Notes: generated by a model not told the origin, from the letters alone. Numbered from the stretch's first letter, positions 1-9,336 are shown. The stretch: DNA of 64,000 nucleotides from DSWT01 sp035373625 (GCA_035373625.1 DAOSNS010000002.1:186001-250000), one strand, 5' to 3'. Numbers and translations: made by a program.

Positions 1-1
1 G

Positions 2-268
2 CGCGTGCCGGGGAATGTGGACTTTGGTTTCGACTACGGCCTTCCACCAGACCTGACCTATGGATGTCTGGCAGAGACGATGACATTGGCTTTTGAAGGC
101 CGATTCGAGGATTACTCGCTAGGAAAAAACCTTTCCGTTGCGCAGATTCAGGAGATCGAGGGTTTGGCCACGAAACATGGTTTCGAATTGGCCGCGTTAC
201 GCAGTTTTGAACATAAATTAGATGAGACGCTTATTGAAAAAGTGAAGACGAAAGCTAAAATGGGTTAA
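2..268 (+). CDS. 3' end of an acyl-ACP-reductase-like / shikimate-dehydrogenase-fold oxidoreductase (partial)
   Basis: Only the last 88 or so codons are inside the window; the frame is open to the left edge, so the true start lies upstream. The visible segment, with GCLAETMTLAFEGR followed about 25 residues later by KHGFELAAL, resembles the C-terminus of cyanobacterial long-chain acyl-ACP reductase (recalled motif: AEAMLLEFEGW ... RHGFQPLA). That family is an NADPH-dependent Rossmann enzyme making fatty aldehyde or, in related Chloroflexota proteins, acting as an uncharacterised amino-acid-dehydrogenase-like protein. The catalytic and NAD-binding parts are outside the window, so the reaction cannot be read here. 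The gene ends 38 bases before the signalling operon and could be cotranscribed with it. Assignment rests on remembered C-terminal similarity only. Confidence 0.55.
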   Translation, partial: RVPGNVDFGFDYGLPPDLTYGCLAETMTLAFEGRFEDYSLGKNLSVAQIQEIEGLATKHGFELAALRSFEHKLDETLIEKVKTKAKMG

Positions 269-306
269 CTCTACACTTCAGTTAACCGTTGTCAGGAGGT
301 AAAAAC

Positions 307-1203
307 ATGAGTGGTGGTCGAATTCTGGTTGTAGAGGATGATTTTGATATCTCCAGTATGCTGCAACTCTACTTCAAATCGCAGGGGTATGAGGTATATG
401 TTGCCCCACGCGGCGGTGTCGCCCTCGAAATGACGCGCCAGAACATGCCCAATGTTATTGTGCTGGACATTATGTTGCCCGACATTGATGGCTACGAGGT
501 CTGTCGTCAACTAAGGACCAATCTGCGCACCAGCCACATCCCCATCATCTTCTTGACGCAGAAAGATGAACGCAATGACAAAATTCAGGGCCTTGAATTA
601 GGGGCCGATGACTACATCACCAAGCCCTTTGATCTGGAAGAGCTGCGTCTGCGCGTGCGCAACACCATTAAGAGCGCTGAAATTGCCAGTTTGACCAGCC
701 CCAGCACCGGCCTGGCGAGTGGCCGCTTGATCGAGCAGCAGTTGCGCGAGCTGATGCGACGCCAGGACTGGGGCATCTTGTATATCGGCATCACCGGCCT
801 GGATGCCTTCAATGAAGTCTATGGTTTTGTGGCCGGAGAAGAGGTCCTGCGCTTTACAGGCATGCTCCTTAACGACGTTATAGATGAAATGGGGACGGTG
901 GATGATTTCGTCGGCCACATCGGGGGCGATAATTTTATCATCATCACCCGCAAAGAGCTGGTTGAGCCTTTGCGGACGGAAATCATCAACCGTTTTAAGG
1001 AGAATGTGGGGACCCATTATGACTTTATGACCCGCATGCAGGGCTACCTCGTGGTTAAGGATGAAGATGGCAATGAGGTCCACAGGCCATTGATGTCTCT
1101 CCAGATCGGAGGACTCACGGCCGATCAAGGGCCGTTCACCGACATCCGCGAGATTACCGAGGCCGCTGCCGAAGCACGGCGGCAGGCCCGTAAACAGGAA
1201 TAA
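307..1203 (+). CDS. Response regulator: receiver domain plus degenerate GGDEF domain
   Basis: A 298-residue cytoplasmic regulator. ATG at 307 is chosen because AGGAGGT sits at 294-300, six bases upstream; an earlier in-frame TTG at 289 has no such site. The receiver domain fills about residues 5-120, with the acidic pocket VVEDD, the phospho-acceptor Asp in VLDIMLPDIDG, and the conserved Lys in ITKPFD. The second half is a GGDEF-fold domain in which the signature reads IGGDNF instead of GGDEF, so diguanylate cyclase activity is doubtful and a binding or dimerisation role is more likely. It heads an apparent operon with the giant hybrid kinase (47-base gap), a single receiver and an alpha/beta-hydrolase, so the kinase is its likely phosphodonor. 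Confidence 0.85.
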   Translation: MSGGRILVVEDDFDISSMLQLYFKSQGYEVYVAPRGGVALEMTRQNMPNVIVLDIMLPDIDGYEVCRQLRTNLRTSHIPIIFLTQKDERNDKIQGLELGADDYITKPFDLEELRLRVRNTIKSAEIASLTSPSTGLASGRLIEQQLRELMRRQDWGILYIGITGLDAFNEVYGFVAGEEVLRFTGMLLNDVIDEMGTVDDFVGHIGGDNFIIITRKELVEPLRTEIINRFKENVGTHYDFMTRMQGYLVVKDEDGNEVHRPLMSLQIGGLTADQGPFTDIREITEAAAEARRQARKQE

Positions 1204-1249
1204 GAAATGCCTGCATCCCTGGATTTAATGAGGCACGGAGGCATACCCT

Positions 1250-4200
1250 TTGAGAAGGATACAGACACTTAGCGAGCGGCTGGCAACCGCATCAAGTGTC
1301 GAGGCCGTCTGGCGCATCGCCCTTGAAGAAACTGCCCATTGGTTTGGGGCAGACGCTGGCGCCTGGGTCTGGGATGCCCCTGTGCCCAACGTGATCCCGT
1401 TGAATGTCACTGTGATGTTTGAGGCGACAGCGTGGCGCGCGTTGCTCGCTTCCCTTGCGACGACCTCGCAGGCACAATATTTGACGACGGCGCACCCGTC
1501 CCTGCCGTACATCCTGAGCGCGCCGGTCAATGCCGACATGTGGCATGGCCGGTTGCTGTTGGGCCGCAGTCAGACTCCCTTTACCGAAGGGGACGTGGAA
1601 TTGATCGGCGACGTCATCTCGGTTGTGCAGATGGCCGCGACGCTCTGGACAGGCTACGAAAGTATAAACCTGGCTCGTTCACATCAGGTCCAGGAATTGA
1701 AGACCCTGCAAGAGGTGGGGCATCGGATTAGCGAGAGCCTGAACCTGGAAACGACATTGGATGTCATCATGGATGGCGTCGCGGCGCTCATCCCTTATGA
1801 CGCCGCAGAAATTACATTGTTTGATGCCGAGCAGCATATCCTGGTCAGTGCGGCATGCCATTTCAACCCTCAGGTAACTCAGAGTGCCGATTTGCGAGGC
1901 ACAACGTACCAACTGGATGAAGGCTTGAGTGGCTGGTTGGCACGTACCCGACAGCCGCTGCGCATTGATGATGTGACGCTGTTTGAAGCCGTGACGCCGA
2001 AAAATGAGGCCCTCAAATTGTGGGCGCGCTCCTTTTTGGGCATCCCTTTGCTGTCCCGTGGAGAGTTGGTGGGGACGCTTGAACTGGCAGCGGCGACGCC
2101 CGGACAATTCACCGTCCATCACCAGGAAATGGCCACACTTTTAGGAGGCCAGGCGGCGGTGGCGATCGAGAACGCGCGCCTTTTTGAGGCGGCGCAGAAG
2201 CGGGTATATACTCTTGAGAACCTGCGTGAAATTGTCAGCGCCGTAGGGCGTGCCGGAAGCGCGGAAAACATCGTTCGAGAAGTTGTGACACGGGTTGCGG
2301 AGATGGTCCGCGCCGACATTGCCGGTTTGCTGTTCTATGATGCTGAAACGGCAACCCTGATTGCCAGCACGCCCTTCATTGGCATGCCTGAGGAATGGGT
2401 ACGCAATTATGTCGTGCCGGTCGCTGACGCGCGGGCGTTGTTGCGACAACAGCGCGAGCATTTTTATTGGCTGATTGACGATGCCCAAAGTGATGCCCAG
2501 GTAGAGGCTTTGGGGTTGTTGCCGCTTGCTGTGGCCCTGGATGTGCATCAGGTGCTTTGTGTGCCCCTTGAAACTGCCGGTGAGTTAGTCGGCCTTATCC
2601 AGGTGGCCAATCCCCGAGGTCGCCGACACTTCACCACAGAAGACGCGCAGATGCTGGCGATGCTGGCTTCGCAGATCGCCGGCACGGTGCGCATCTCGCA
2701 ATTGGTCGAACGTATGGAACGCCGGACGCAGCATCTGCGTTCGCTGGTGTCGGTCGCGTCTACCCTGGGCACTTCTTTGAACCTGGATACCGTGCTCAAC
2801 GAGATCGTGCGCATGGTTTCGGGCATCTTCAACTGTCAAAGGACCGCCATTTTCGTTCTGGACCCTGTGACGGGGCTGTTGAATCTCGCTGCGGCAGAGG
2901 GCGTGTCTGAACGCTACCGCGCACTTTCACAAGGCGTGCCGGTGCTCAAAGATAGCCGCAGCCATGCCGTGGCGGCCAACACCATCGTGGTGGTGTCCGA
3001 CGTGTTACGGGAACCGGAATCGTCCAAAGTCGCCCAGCTTGCCCATGAGGAAGGGTTTCGGGCTTTCGTGGACTGCCCCTTGCATCGTAGGGATCAGCCG
3101 GTGGGGATGCTCTCGGTGCAGTTCACCGCACCCCATACCTTTACAGATGATGATTTGAGCGTATTGCACGTGCTTGCCGAACAGGCGGCGATTGCGATAG
3201 AAAACGCGCGGTTGTATACACAAACCGATGTTGAATTACGTCGCCGCTTGGAGGCGCTCGAGTCGCTCCAGCGGATCACGCGCGATATTACTTCAACGAT
3301 TGACCTGGATCATATTCTCCACGGCGTTTTGGACGAGGCCAGCCGCTTCAGTGCGGCAGATGCAGGATTGATAGCCGTCTTTAACGGAACGGATTTTGAG
3401 TTACGGGTCTCTCGGGGATACGATGAGGCGGCATTGGAGGTGATCCAACACCTCATACATAATATGGAGCCGACTTCACCTATGGCGCGGTTTTTAGCGC
3501 ATCAAGATACCGTTTATATCCCCGATGTCGCACAGTTGCCGGACGCCGCGGCTTTTCCACCCGGCGCACGGACGCTGTTGGCAGAGCCGGTTTTTTATGA
3601 ACAGCAACTGGCGGCGGTGATCCTCCTGCAAAGCTATCGGCCGGCGGCCTTCCCACCGGTAGTGTTGGAATTTGTCGGTGGGTTGGCGGTGCAAACTTCC
3701 ATCGCGGTAGGCAACGCGCGGCGCTATCTGGAGCAACTCGAACGCGGCGAATTGATGCACAAACGCGCGGAACAGATGTCGCTCTTGCTGGAAGTCTCGC
3801 GCACGATGCGTTCAGACCGTCCGCTGGATGAGACTTTGCTCGACATTGCCTACGCCGTGCAGGAAGGCACTGGCTTTAACATCGTTTTGATCAGTGTCGT
3901 CGAGGGACTCAGCGTGCGCCGGGTGGCCGGCGCAGGGATTCCGTTGGCGCGTCTGGAGCAGATGAAGGCCGTGCGTCACCCCTGGCCCCGCATCCGTGCC
4001 CTGTTTCAGGAAAGATTCCGGTTGGGGCGATGTTATTACATTCCCGCGGAGTATTACGAAGAACTCTTCAGCGGCGTAGACGTCTTCATCCCCGGCCCGA
4101 CAGAGATAGAACGTCAGCCGGGTATGTGGCATCCTAAAGACACCTTCATCATCCCTCTGTACGGCAGCCACGGCGACATTGTGGGCATCATGTCGGTAGA

Positions 4201-7200
4201 TGACCCCCTGGATGGGCGCGCCCCCACAGCTTTGACCGCCGAGGTCATCGAGATCTTCGCGGCTCAGGTGGCGTTGGCGATTGAAAACAACCGCTTGATC
4301 GAGGACTTGCAGCGCCAGCTCAATACCCTGCGCCTGTTCAACGAACTGAGCCGCTCGATCACCACCAAGTTGGATTTGCCGTTGGTTTTGAATACCGTCG
4401 TACAATCGGTGACGAACCTGCTGAATTACGATTACGCCACCATCTTCCTACAAGACAAAACCGGACAGCACTTTGTCCCCCTGGCGACCTCGGGTTATGC
4501 CCTTGAGCTGCTGGCCGGCAAGTCCTTCGAACAGGATGAAGGCGCCGTGGCTACCGTGGCGCGCACCGGGATGCCCCTGGTTATCGAAGACGCGGATACC
4601 GATCCTCACCCCCGTATTGGACCGCCGGGCGTCGGCTCGTCTATTATGGTGCCGTTGATGGTAGAAGGACGCTCGGTGGGGATCCTGGTCGCCGATCGCA
4701 AGATCAAGGGCGATTTTACCCCTGCCGCCGTGGCGACACTCACGGCGCTGGCCGATCAGGTGGCGGTGGCCGTCGAAAACGCACGGCTGTTCGAAGAGGT
4801 CAAGCGCTTCAGTGAAGAGTTGGAGTTGCGGGTGGCAGAACGTACCCGTGAACTGGCCGAGGCGTTGGAAGACCTGCGGCTGCAACGTGACCGTTCGAGC
4901 GTGCTCTATCACATCGCTTCCGAGTTGGTCGCCAGTCTCGATATTGACCGCGTGCTGAGCCAGGCGTTGATGCTCCTGCAGAAAGCGGTCAAGGCTTCGC
5001 GCAGTGCCGTGATCCTGCTCGACAACAACACCGGTAAACTTTTCTACCGCGCGGCCATCGGACACACGGAGCCGATACCGCCGGGTGGAAAATTGGCGCC
5101 TTTCGGGCGCAACGAAGGCGTAGTGGGATGGGTGCTCACACAGCGCACCGCGCTGATCATCCCCAACGCCCTGGAAGACGAGCGGTGTATGGTGATGGGT
5201 GACAAGACGGTGCGTTCCGTCATGGCCGTGCCCATTTTGGGTGGCGCCGGAGAGTCGTTGGGCGTGATCCTCTTGCAATCGTCAGTGGAAGATGTGTTTG
5301 GAGAGCAAGAATTGCACCTGGTGGAAGCCGCCGCCGTGCAATTGGGCAACGCTCTGAACAATGCCGAACTCTATCGCCTGATCCGTGAGCAGGCCGAACG
5401 TCTCGGCGCCATGCTGCGTGAGCAACAGAACGAGGCGGCGAAGAACAAAGCCATTCTGGAAGGCATCGCCGATGGGGTGATGGTCGGCGACGCCACCGGC
5501 CGGGTCATTCTCTTCAACGCAGCCGCCGAGCGCGTCCTCTCCATCAGCCGTGAGCAGGCATTGGGACGCTCCCAGGACGAGATCCTGGGGTTGTATGGCA
5601 GCGCCGCGCACGAATGGTTGGCACAAATTGCCCGCTGGCGTGCGGATCCTAAGAGTTATAGCGCCAGTGACTTTCTGGCGCACCAGATGGAGGTGGGACG
5701 GCGTTTCGTCAGCATGCACCTGTCGCCGGTCATCTCGCCGTCCCAGGAATTCCTGGGAATTGTGGCGGTCTTCCGTGACATCACGGCCGAGGTGGAAGCC
5801 GACCGCGCCAAGAGCGATTTTGTGTCCACCGTCTCCCATGAACTGCGCACCCCGATGACTTCCATCGTGGGGTACGTGGATTTGATTCTGATGGGGGCGA
5901 CCGGTCCGCTATCGGATATGCAGCGCGAATTCTTGAAAAAGGTCAAGACGAACTCCGAACGGCTGACCAAACTGGTCAACGACCTGCTGGACATCTCGCG
6001 TATCGAGACGGGGCGCGTGGTGTTACAAATGGCGCCCGTGGCGATCGAAGAGGTCATCAAACAGGTTGCGGATTTGCTGCATCCCAAGATCGTGGAGAAG
6101 GAACAGCAGTTATCGTTGATCCTACCGCCTGCCCTGCCCAAAGTCTACGGCGACCGCGACCGGTTGGCGCAGATCGTGACGAACATCGTGGGGAATGCTC
6201 ACAAATACACGCCCGTAGGCGGCCATATCAGCGTATATGCCTACGTGCGTCAGGCGAAATTGCATGTCGCCGTTTCCGATACCGGCATCGGCATTGCGCC
6301 CGAAAACCAGAAGAAGATTTTCGAGCGTTTCTACCGCGTCGAGAACGACCCTGCCGTCTATGAAGTCTCCGGGACGGGGCTGGGGTTGGCGATCTCGTTA
6401 TCGTTGATTCAGATGCACGGGGGGAGCATCTCGCTGGACAGTGCCCTGGGAAAAGGGAGCACCTTCACCTTCTCCGTGCCGCTTGCCGAAGGTGAGCCGA
6501 CGGCGGATGTCGGTCTGGTGCCCCCGCGGATCGCCGGTGAGGCGAAAGCGACTATTTTGGTGGTCGAGGACGACCGCGAGAGCGCCGATCTCCTGAAGAT
6601 CATGTTGCACCAAGACGATGTGGAGTTTTTGACCGCCGTTTCCGGGGAAGAAGCCTTGCGCCTGGCCCGTGAAAAGCATCCTGACGTGATCTCGTTGGAC
6701 ATCCGCCTGCCGGACCTGGATGGCTTCGAGGTATTGCAATTGCTGAAGCGTGACCCTGAAACTGCCGATATACCGGTTGTCATTGTTTCGGTGATCTCGG
6801 ATCGAGCGCGGGGATTGCGTCTGGGGGCGACGGAGTATTTGGTCAAGCCGTTGAACGAGGAGCGGTTGCGTGAGGCGATCTTGCCCTTGCTTAACAAACG
6901 CGGCACCGTCGTGGTGGCCAGCAATGACCGCGACTTCCTGGATCCTTTGCGCGCCGCGTTGCAGCTTCACAGCATCTACGTGCGCACCGCCCGCAATGGG
7001 GAGCGCGCGCTGGATATTGCTCACACCTTACACCCGGAAGTCGTCGTGTTGGACCATCCTTTGCCCGATATGGCCGGTTATCAGGTTGTGGAGAAACTCA
7101 AACAAGATATGGACACGGCGGATACGGCTGTGATTATGTTGACCGAGGGGGATGCCGCGGCAACCGCAGAGGGAAGCAGCGTTGAGATACCCCGGTCGGT

Positions 7201-7291
7201 ACAGCTTTTGCCCAAGCGGTTCCCTGTGGAGGAACTCGCTGCCAGGGTTTCACGCCTTGTTCAGGGGAATGGAGAATTAAAGGAGTCGTAA
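1250..7291 (+). CDS. Giant hybrid sensor histidine kinase with about eight GAF domains, PAS, HisKA-HATPase and two receivers
   Basis: A 2013-residue protein with no obvious membrane segment, hence probably cytosolic. TTG at 1250 is used because GGAGG lies at 1237-1241 with 8-base spacing and the nearby ATG is out of frame. By eye the order is GAF-like 1-140, then GAFs starting near residues 143, 318, 495, 666, 835, 1023 and 1216 (most end in the repeated helix AVAIENARLFE), a coiled coil around 1165-1210, and a PAS near 1398-1520. The dimerisation box is FVSTVSHELRTP with His about 1530, followed by an N-box with NAHKYTP, the G1 box DTGIGI and the G2 box GTGLGLAI. Receiver 1 starts near 1766 with Asp about 1817; receiver 2 starts near 1884 with Asp about 1935. 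In receiver 2 the N-terminal acidic pocket reads VVASND and is weak. The ligands of the GAFs cannot be deduced. Confidence 0.93.
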   Translation: MRRIQTLSERLATASSVEAVWRIALEETAHWFGADAGAWVWDAPVPNVIPLNVTVMFEATAWRALLASLATTSQAQYLTTAHPSLPYILSAPVNADMWHGRLLLGRSQTPFTEGDVELIGDVISVVQMAATLWTGYESINLARSHQVQELKTLQEVGHRISESLNLETTLDVIMDGVAALIPYDAAEITLFDAEQHILVSAACHFNPQVTQSADLRGTTYQLDEGLSGWLARTRQPLRIDDVTLFEAVTPKNEALKLWARSFLGIPLLSRGELVGTLELAAATPGQFTVHHQEMATLLGGQAAVAIENARLFEAAQKRVYTLENLREIVSAVGRAGSAENIVREVVTRVAEMVRADIAGLLFYDAETATLIASTPFIGMPEEWVRNYVVPVADARALLRQQREHFYWLIDDAQSDAQVEALGLLPLAVALDVHQVLCVPLETAGELVGLIQVANPRGRRHFTTEDAQMLAMLASQIAGTVRISQLVERMERRTQHLRSLVSVASTLGTSLNLDTVLNEIVRMVSGIFNCQRTAIFVLDPVTGLLNLAAAEGVSERYRALSQGVPVLKDSRSHAVAANTIVVVSDVLREPESSKVAQLAHEEGFRAFVDCPLHRRDQPVGMLSVQFTAPHTFTDDDLSVLHVLAEQAAIAIENARLYTQTDVELRRRLEALESLQRITRDITSTIDLDHILHGVLDEASRFSAADAGLIAVFNGTDFELRVSRGYDEAALEVIQHLIHNMEPTSPMARFLAHQDTVYIPDVAQLPDAAAFPPGARTLLAEPVFYEQQLAAVILLQSYRPAAFPPVVLEFVGGLAVQTSIAVGNARRYLEQLERGELMHKRAEQMSLLLEVSRTMRSDRPLDETLLDIAYAVQEGTGFNIVLISVVEGLSVRRVAGAGIPLARLEQMKAVRHPWPRIRALFQERFRLGRCYYIPAEYYEELFSGVDVFIPGPTEIERQPGMWHPKDTFIIPLYGSHGDIVGIMSVDDPLDGRAPTALTAEVIEIFAAQVALAIENNRLIEDLQRQLNTLRLFNELSRSITTKLDLPLVLNTVVQSVTNLLNYDYATIFLQDKTGQHFVPLATSGYALELLAGKSFEQDEGAVATVARTGMPLVIEDADTDPHPRIGPPGVGSSIMVPLMVEGRSVGILVADRKIKGDFTPAAVATLTALADQVAVAVENARLFEEVKRFSEELELRVAERTRELAEALEDLRLQRDRSSVLYHIASELVASLDIDRVLSQALMLLQKAVKASRSAVILLDNNTGKLFYRAAIGHTEPIPPGGKLAPFGRNEGVVGWVLTQRTALIIPNALEDERCMVMGDKTVRSVMAVPILGGAGESLGVILLQSSVEDVFGEQELHLVEAAAVQLGNALNNAELYRLIREQAERLGAMLREQQNEAAKNKAILEGIADGVMVGDATGRVILFNAAAERVLSISREQALGRSQDEILGLYGSAAHEWLAQIARWRADPKSYSASDFLAHQMEVGRRFVSMHLSPVISPSQEFLGIVAVFRDITAEVEADRAKSDFVSTVSHELRTPMTSIVGYVDLILMGATGPLSDMQREFLKKVKTNSERLTKLVNDLLDISRIETGRVVLQMAPVAIEEVIKQVADLLHPKIVEKEQQLSLILPPALPKVYGDRDRLAQIVTNIVGNAHKYTPVGGHISVYAYVRQAKLHVAVSDTGIGIAPENQKKIFERFYRVENDPAVYEVSGTGLGLAISLSLIQMHGGSISLDSALGKGSTFTFSVPLAEGEPTADVGLVPPRIAGEAKATILVVEDDRESADLLKIMLHQDDVEFLTAVSGEEALRLAREKHPDVISLDIRLPDLDGFEVLQLLKRDPETADIPVVIVSVISDRARGLRLGATEYLVKPLNEERLREAILPLLNKRGTVVVASNDRDFLDPLRAALQLHSIYVRTARNGERALDIAHTLHPEVVVLDHPLPDMAGYQVVEKLKQDMDTADTAVIMLTEGDAAATAEGSSVEIPRSVQLLPKRFPVEELAARVSRLVQGNGELKES

Positions 7292-7293
7292 GC

Positions 7294-7671
7294 ATGGCTA
7301 AAATCTTGGTCGCTGAAGATGAACGTGACATTCGTGAATTGATAGCATTTACTTTACGGTTTGCCGGGTTTGATGTCGAGCTGGCCACCAATGGCCTTGA
7401 AGCTGTGGAGAAAGCGCAACAGATCATCCCGGACTTGATCCTGATGGATGTACGGATGCCACGCATGACCGGCTATCAGGCGTGTGGAGTGTTAAAGGAA
7501 AACCACTCTACCCAGGATATTCCCGTGATTTTCCTCTCCGCAAAAGGCCAGGAGAGCGAAATCCAGGAAGGCCTGGAAGCTGGGGCTATGGAATACATCT
7601 TGAAACCCTTTGCGCCTGATGAGCTTACAGCACAGGTGAACAGGATTTTGAAGGAACTCGGTAAAGCTTGA
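7294..7671 (+). CDS. Single-domain response regulator (CheY-like receiver)
   Basis: A 125-residue stand-alone receiver with VAEDE at the acidic pocket, the phospho-acceptor Asp in LILMDVRMPRMTG, and the Lys in ILKPFAPDEL. It has no output domain, so it would act by protein contact or as a phosphate relay between hybrid-kinase receivers and another partner. Its ATG follows the kinase stop codon by two bases with AAGGAG just upstream, so translational coupling to the kinase is likely. The gene continues the operon into the alpha/beta-hydrolase 22 bases downstream. Confidence 0.92.
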   Translation: MAKILVAEDERDIRELIAFTLRFAGFDVELATNGLEAVEKAQQIIPDLILMDVRMPRMTGYQACGVLKENHSTQDIPVIFLSAKGQESEIQEGLEAGAMEYILKPFAPDELTAQVNRILKELGKA

Positions 7672-7693
7672 CCTGCGGGTTGGAGTTCGGCTT

Positions 7694-8482
7694 ATGAGCG
7701 CGATTATTCTTGAAAGCAGTCTCGTCCATTACGAGGCTTTGGGACGTGGCAAACCTCTGCTCTTTCTCCATGATTGGCTGGGGTCGTGGCGCTATTGGGT
7801 GCCGACGATGGTGGATATGTCATCCTCCCATCGCGCGTATGCGTTGGATTTCTGGGGGTTTGGCGATTCCGACAAAGTGGCAACGCGCTACAGCATCCCC
7901 GGCTACGTGAGCCAGGTTGAGCTGTTTATGGATCAAATGGGCATTAGCAGCGTCCCTATTATCGGTCACGGCCTGGGTGGGGTTGTGGGCGCCAACTTCG
8001 CGCTGGCACACCCGGAGCGCGTCGAGCAGTTGATGACCGTCTGCACCCCCCTCAGCCCCAATGACATCGCGCGTTCGTTGAGTGGCTATAGCGGTGGTGA
8101 CAATCCGGCAAAGGTTATTCTGGGACGCCGGCTCAAATCCTACGAGGAAGTGGATATCGAAGCCGCTAAGACCGACGCTAACGCCGTTGTGCAAAGCGTG
8201 CGTTACGTGTTGGGGCACAATCTCCTGGATGTGCTGGAAAACCTGGAGATTCCGGTGTTGCTGGTCTGTGGGCGTGAAGACCCCATCATCCAGCCGCCCG
8301 ATGATGAGGTGTTGGAAGGCCTGAGCTATAACGTCTATCCGTTTATTTTCGAGACGGCGCAGCATTATCCGATGCTGGAAGAAACCAGCAAATTTGACCG
8401 CCTGCTGCGCGATTTCCTGGTTCACAAGGATAACTGGGACGAAATCGAAGTGAAGGATGAATGGCGGAGACGCATGCGCTAA
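7694..8482 (+). CDS. Alpha/beta-hydrolase-fold protein lacking the nucleophile serine
   Basis: A 262-residue protein with the standard fold landmarks: LLFLHDWLGSW (oxyanion loop region), DFWGFGDSD, the nucleophile elbow, the acid in CGREDPI, and a late histidine in QHYPMLE. The elbow, normally GHSLGG, reads GHGLGG: the codon at 7970-7972 is GGC, one base from AGC Ser. If correct, ordinary serine-hydrolase chemistry is lost and the protein may bind a small molecule or partner instead. Its place at the end of a two-component operon recalls RsbQ, an alpha/beta-hydrolase needed by the PAS-phosphatase RsbP in Bacillus, but that link is inference. A strong hairpin follows the stop codon. Confidence 0.85.
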   Translation: MSAIILESSLVHYEALGRGKPLLFLHDWLGSWRYWVPTMVDMSSSHRAYALDFWGFGDSDKVATRYSIPGYVSQVELFMDQMGISSVPIIGHGLGGVVGANFALAHPERVEQLMTVCTPLSPNDIARSLSGYSGGDNPAKVILGRRLKSYEEVDIEAAKTDANAVVQSVRYVLGHNLLDVLENLEIPVLLVCGREDPIIQPPDDEVLEGLSYNVYPFIFETAQHYPMLEETSKFDRLLRDFLVHKDNWDEIEVKDEWRRRMR

Positions 8483-8491
8483 CTCCATCAT

Positions 8492-8524
8492 AAACCCTCA
8501 AGGTTTGCAACACCTTGAGGGTTT
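8492..8524 (+). terminator. Perfect 12-bp hairpin after the signalling operon
   Basis: The arms AAACCCTCAAGG and CCTTGAGGGTTT are exact inverted copies around a 9-base loop. The hairpin lies 10 bases after the alpha/beta-hydrolase stop and ends in TTT followed by GTGTG, so it is a plausible terminator or 3'-end stabiliser with only a short U-run. Confidence 0.6.
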
Positions 8525-8548
8525 GTGTGTAATCGGTGGGATGTGACA

Positions 8549-9316
8549 ATGATGAACAAGAATGTTGTCAGCGCCGATCCCTGGGCCATAGGATGGCTCA
8601 TGCGGTCGCTTGTTTTGCTCGCCGTCCTGGCGGCCTTTGGGGTCCCCTTGGGGGTGATTCCCATTGTGGCGGTGACATCCCCGGTGGAGAAGGAAACCGC
8701 GCAAGCCGATGGGCGGATCGTCATTCCCCTGAGCACTTCCGCGCCAACCCCCACCGTAGCCCCGTTGACCCCCGTACCGCATACCCCGCACGTCGGCATC
8801 ATTGCCGGCCATCACGGCAACGATAGTGGCGCTCTCTGCCCGGACGGTTTGCAGGAGGCGGATATTAACCTCGATGTAGCGCGGCGGGTGGTGGCATTGC
8901 TGATGCAATACGGCTGGAATGTTGACCTGTTAGATGAATTTGACGTGCGCTTGAACGACTACAAAGCAGATGCCTTGCTCTCCATTCATGCCGATTCTTG
9001 TAGCTTTCCGGGGAAATCCGGCTTCAAAATCACACGCGCCGAATCTGGCCTGCATGTCTCTTCTGCGGATGCCCTGGTGGATTGTATCATCCGCCATTAT
9101 GCCGGGCGCACCGGCCTGGCGTTTGACGCGGACACCATCACATACGATATGACCCGCTATCATGCTTACTACGAGATTGACCGCAACACCCCGGCTGCGA
9201 TTATCGAAATCGGCTTTATGCTGGATGACCGCGAACTTTTGACGCAGCGCCCTGACGTTGTCGCGCAGGGCATCGCGGATGGCCTGCGCTGCTTCATTGT
9301 CGGCGAAACCCCTTGA
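8549..9316 (+). CDS. N-acetylmuramoyl-L-alanine amidase (Amidase_3 type), membrane-anchored or exported
   Basis: A 255-residue zinc amidase that cleaves the amide between MurNAc and L-Ala in peptidoglycan. ATG 8549 has GGTGGG at 8535-8540; an in-frame GTG at 8525 falls inside the upstream hairpin and is rejected. A hydrophobic segment near residues 15-40 (VLLAVLAAFGVPLGVIPIV) serves as signal anchor, followed by a short Pro/Thr linker. The catalytic domain shows the expected zinc ligands in GHHGND, the Glu in EADINLDVA, the His in SIHADS, and the late Glu in AAIIEIGFM. It stands between a terminator and ssb, so it is probably expressed on its own. Confidence 0.88.
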   Translation: MMNKNVVSADPWAIGWLMRSLVLLAVLAAFGVPLGVIPIVAVTSPVEKETAQADGRIVIPLSTSAPTPTVAPLTPVPHTPHVGIIAGHHGNDSGALCPDGLQEADINLDVARRVVALLMQYGWNVDLLDEFDVRLNDYKADALLSIHADSCSFPGKSGFKITRAESGLHVSSADALVDCIIRHYAGRTGLAFDADTITYDMTRYHAYYEIDRNTPAAIIEIGFMLDDRELLTQRPDVVAQGIADGLRCFIVGETP

Positions 9317-9336
9317 TTCATGCCTTGGGTATAAAT

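Noticed and set aside
8525..8548. GTG at 8525 as amidase start
   Set aside because: It lies directly after the right arm of the hairpin with no ribosome-binding site, while ATG 8549 has one.
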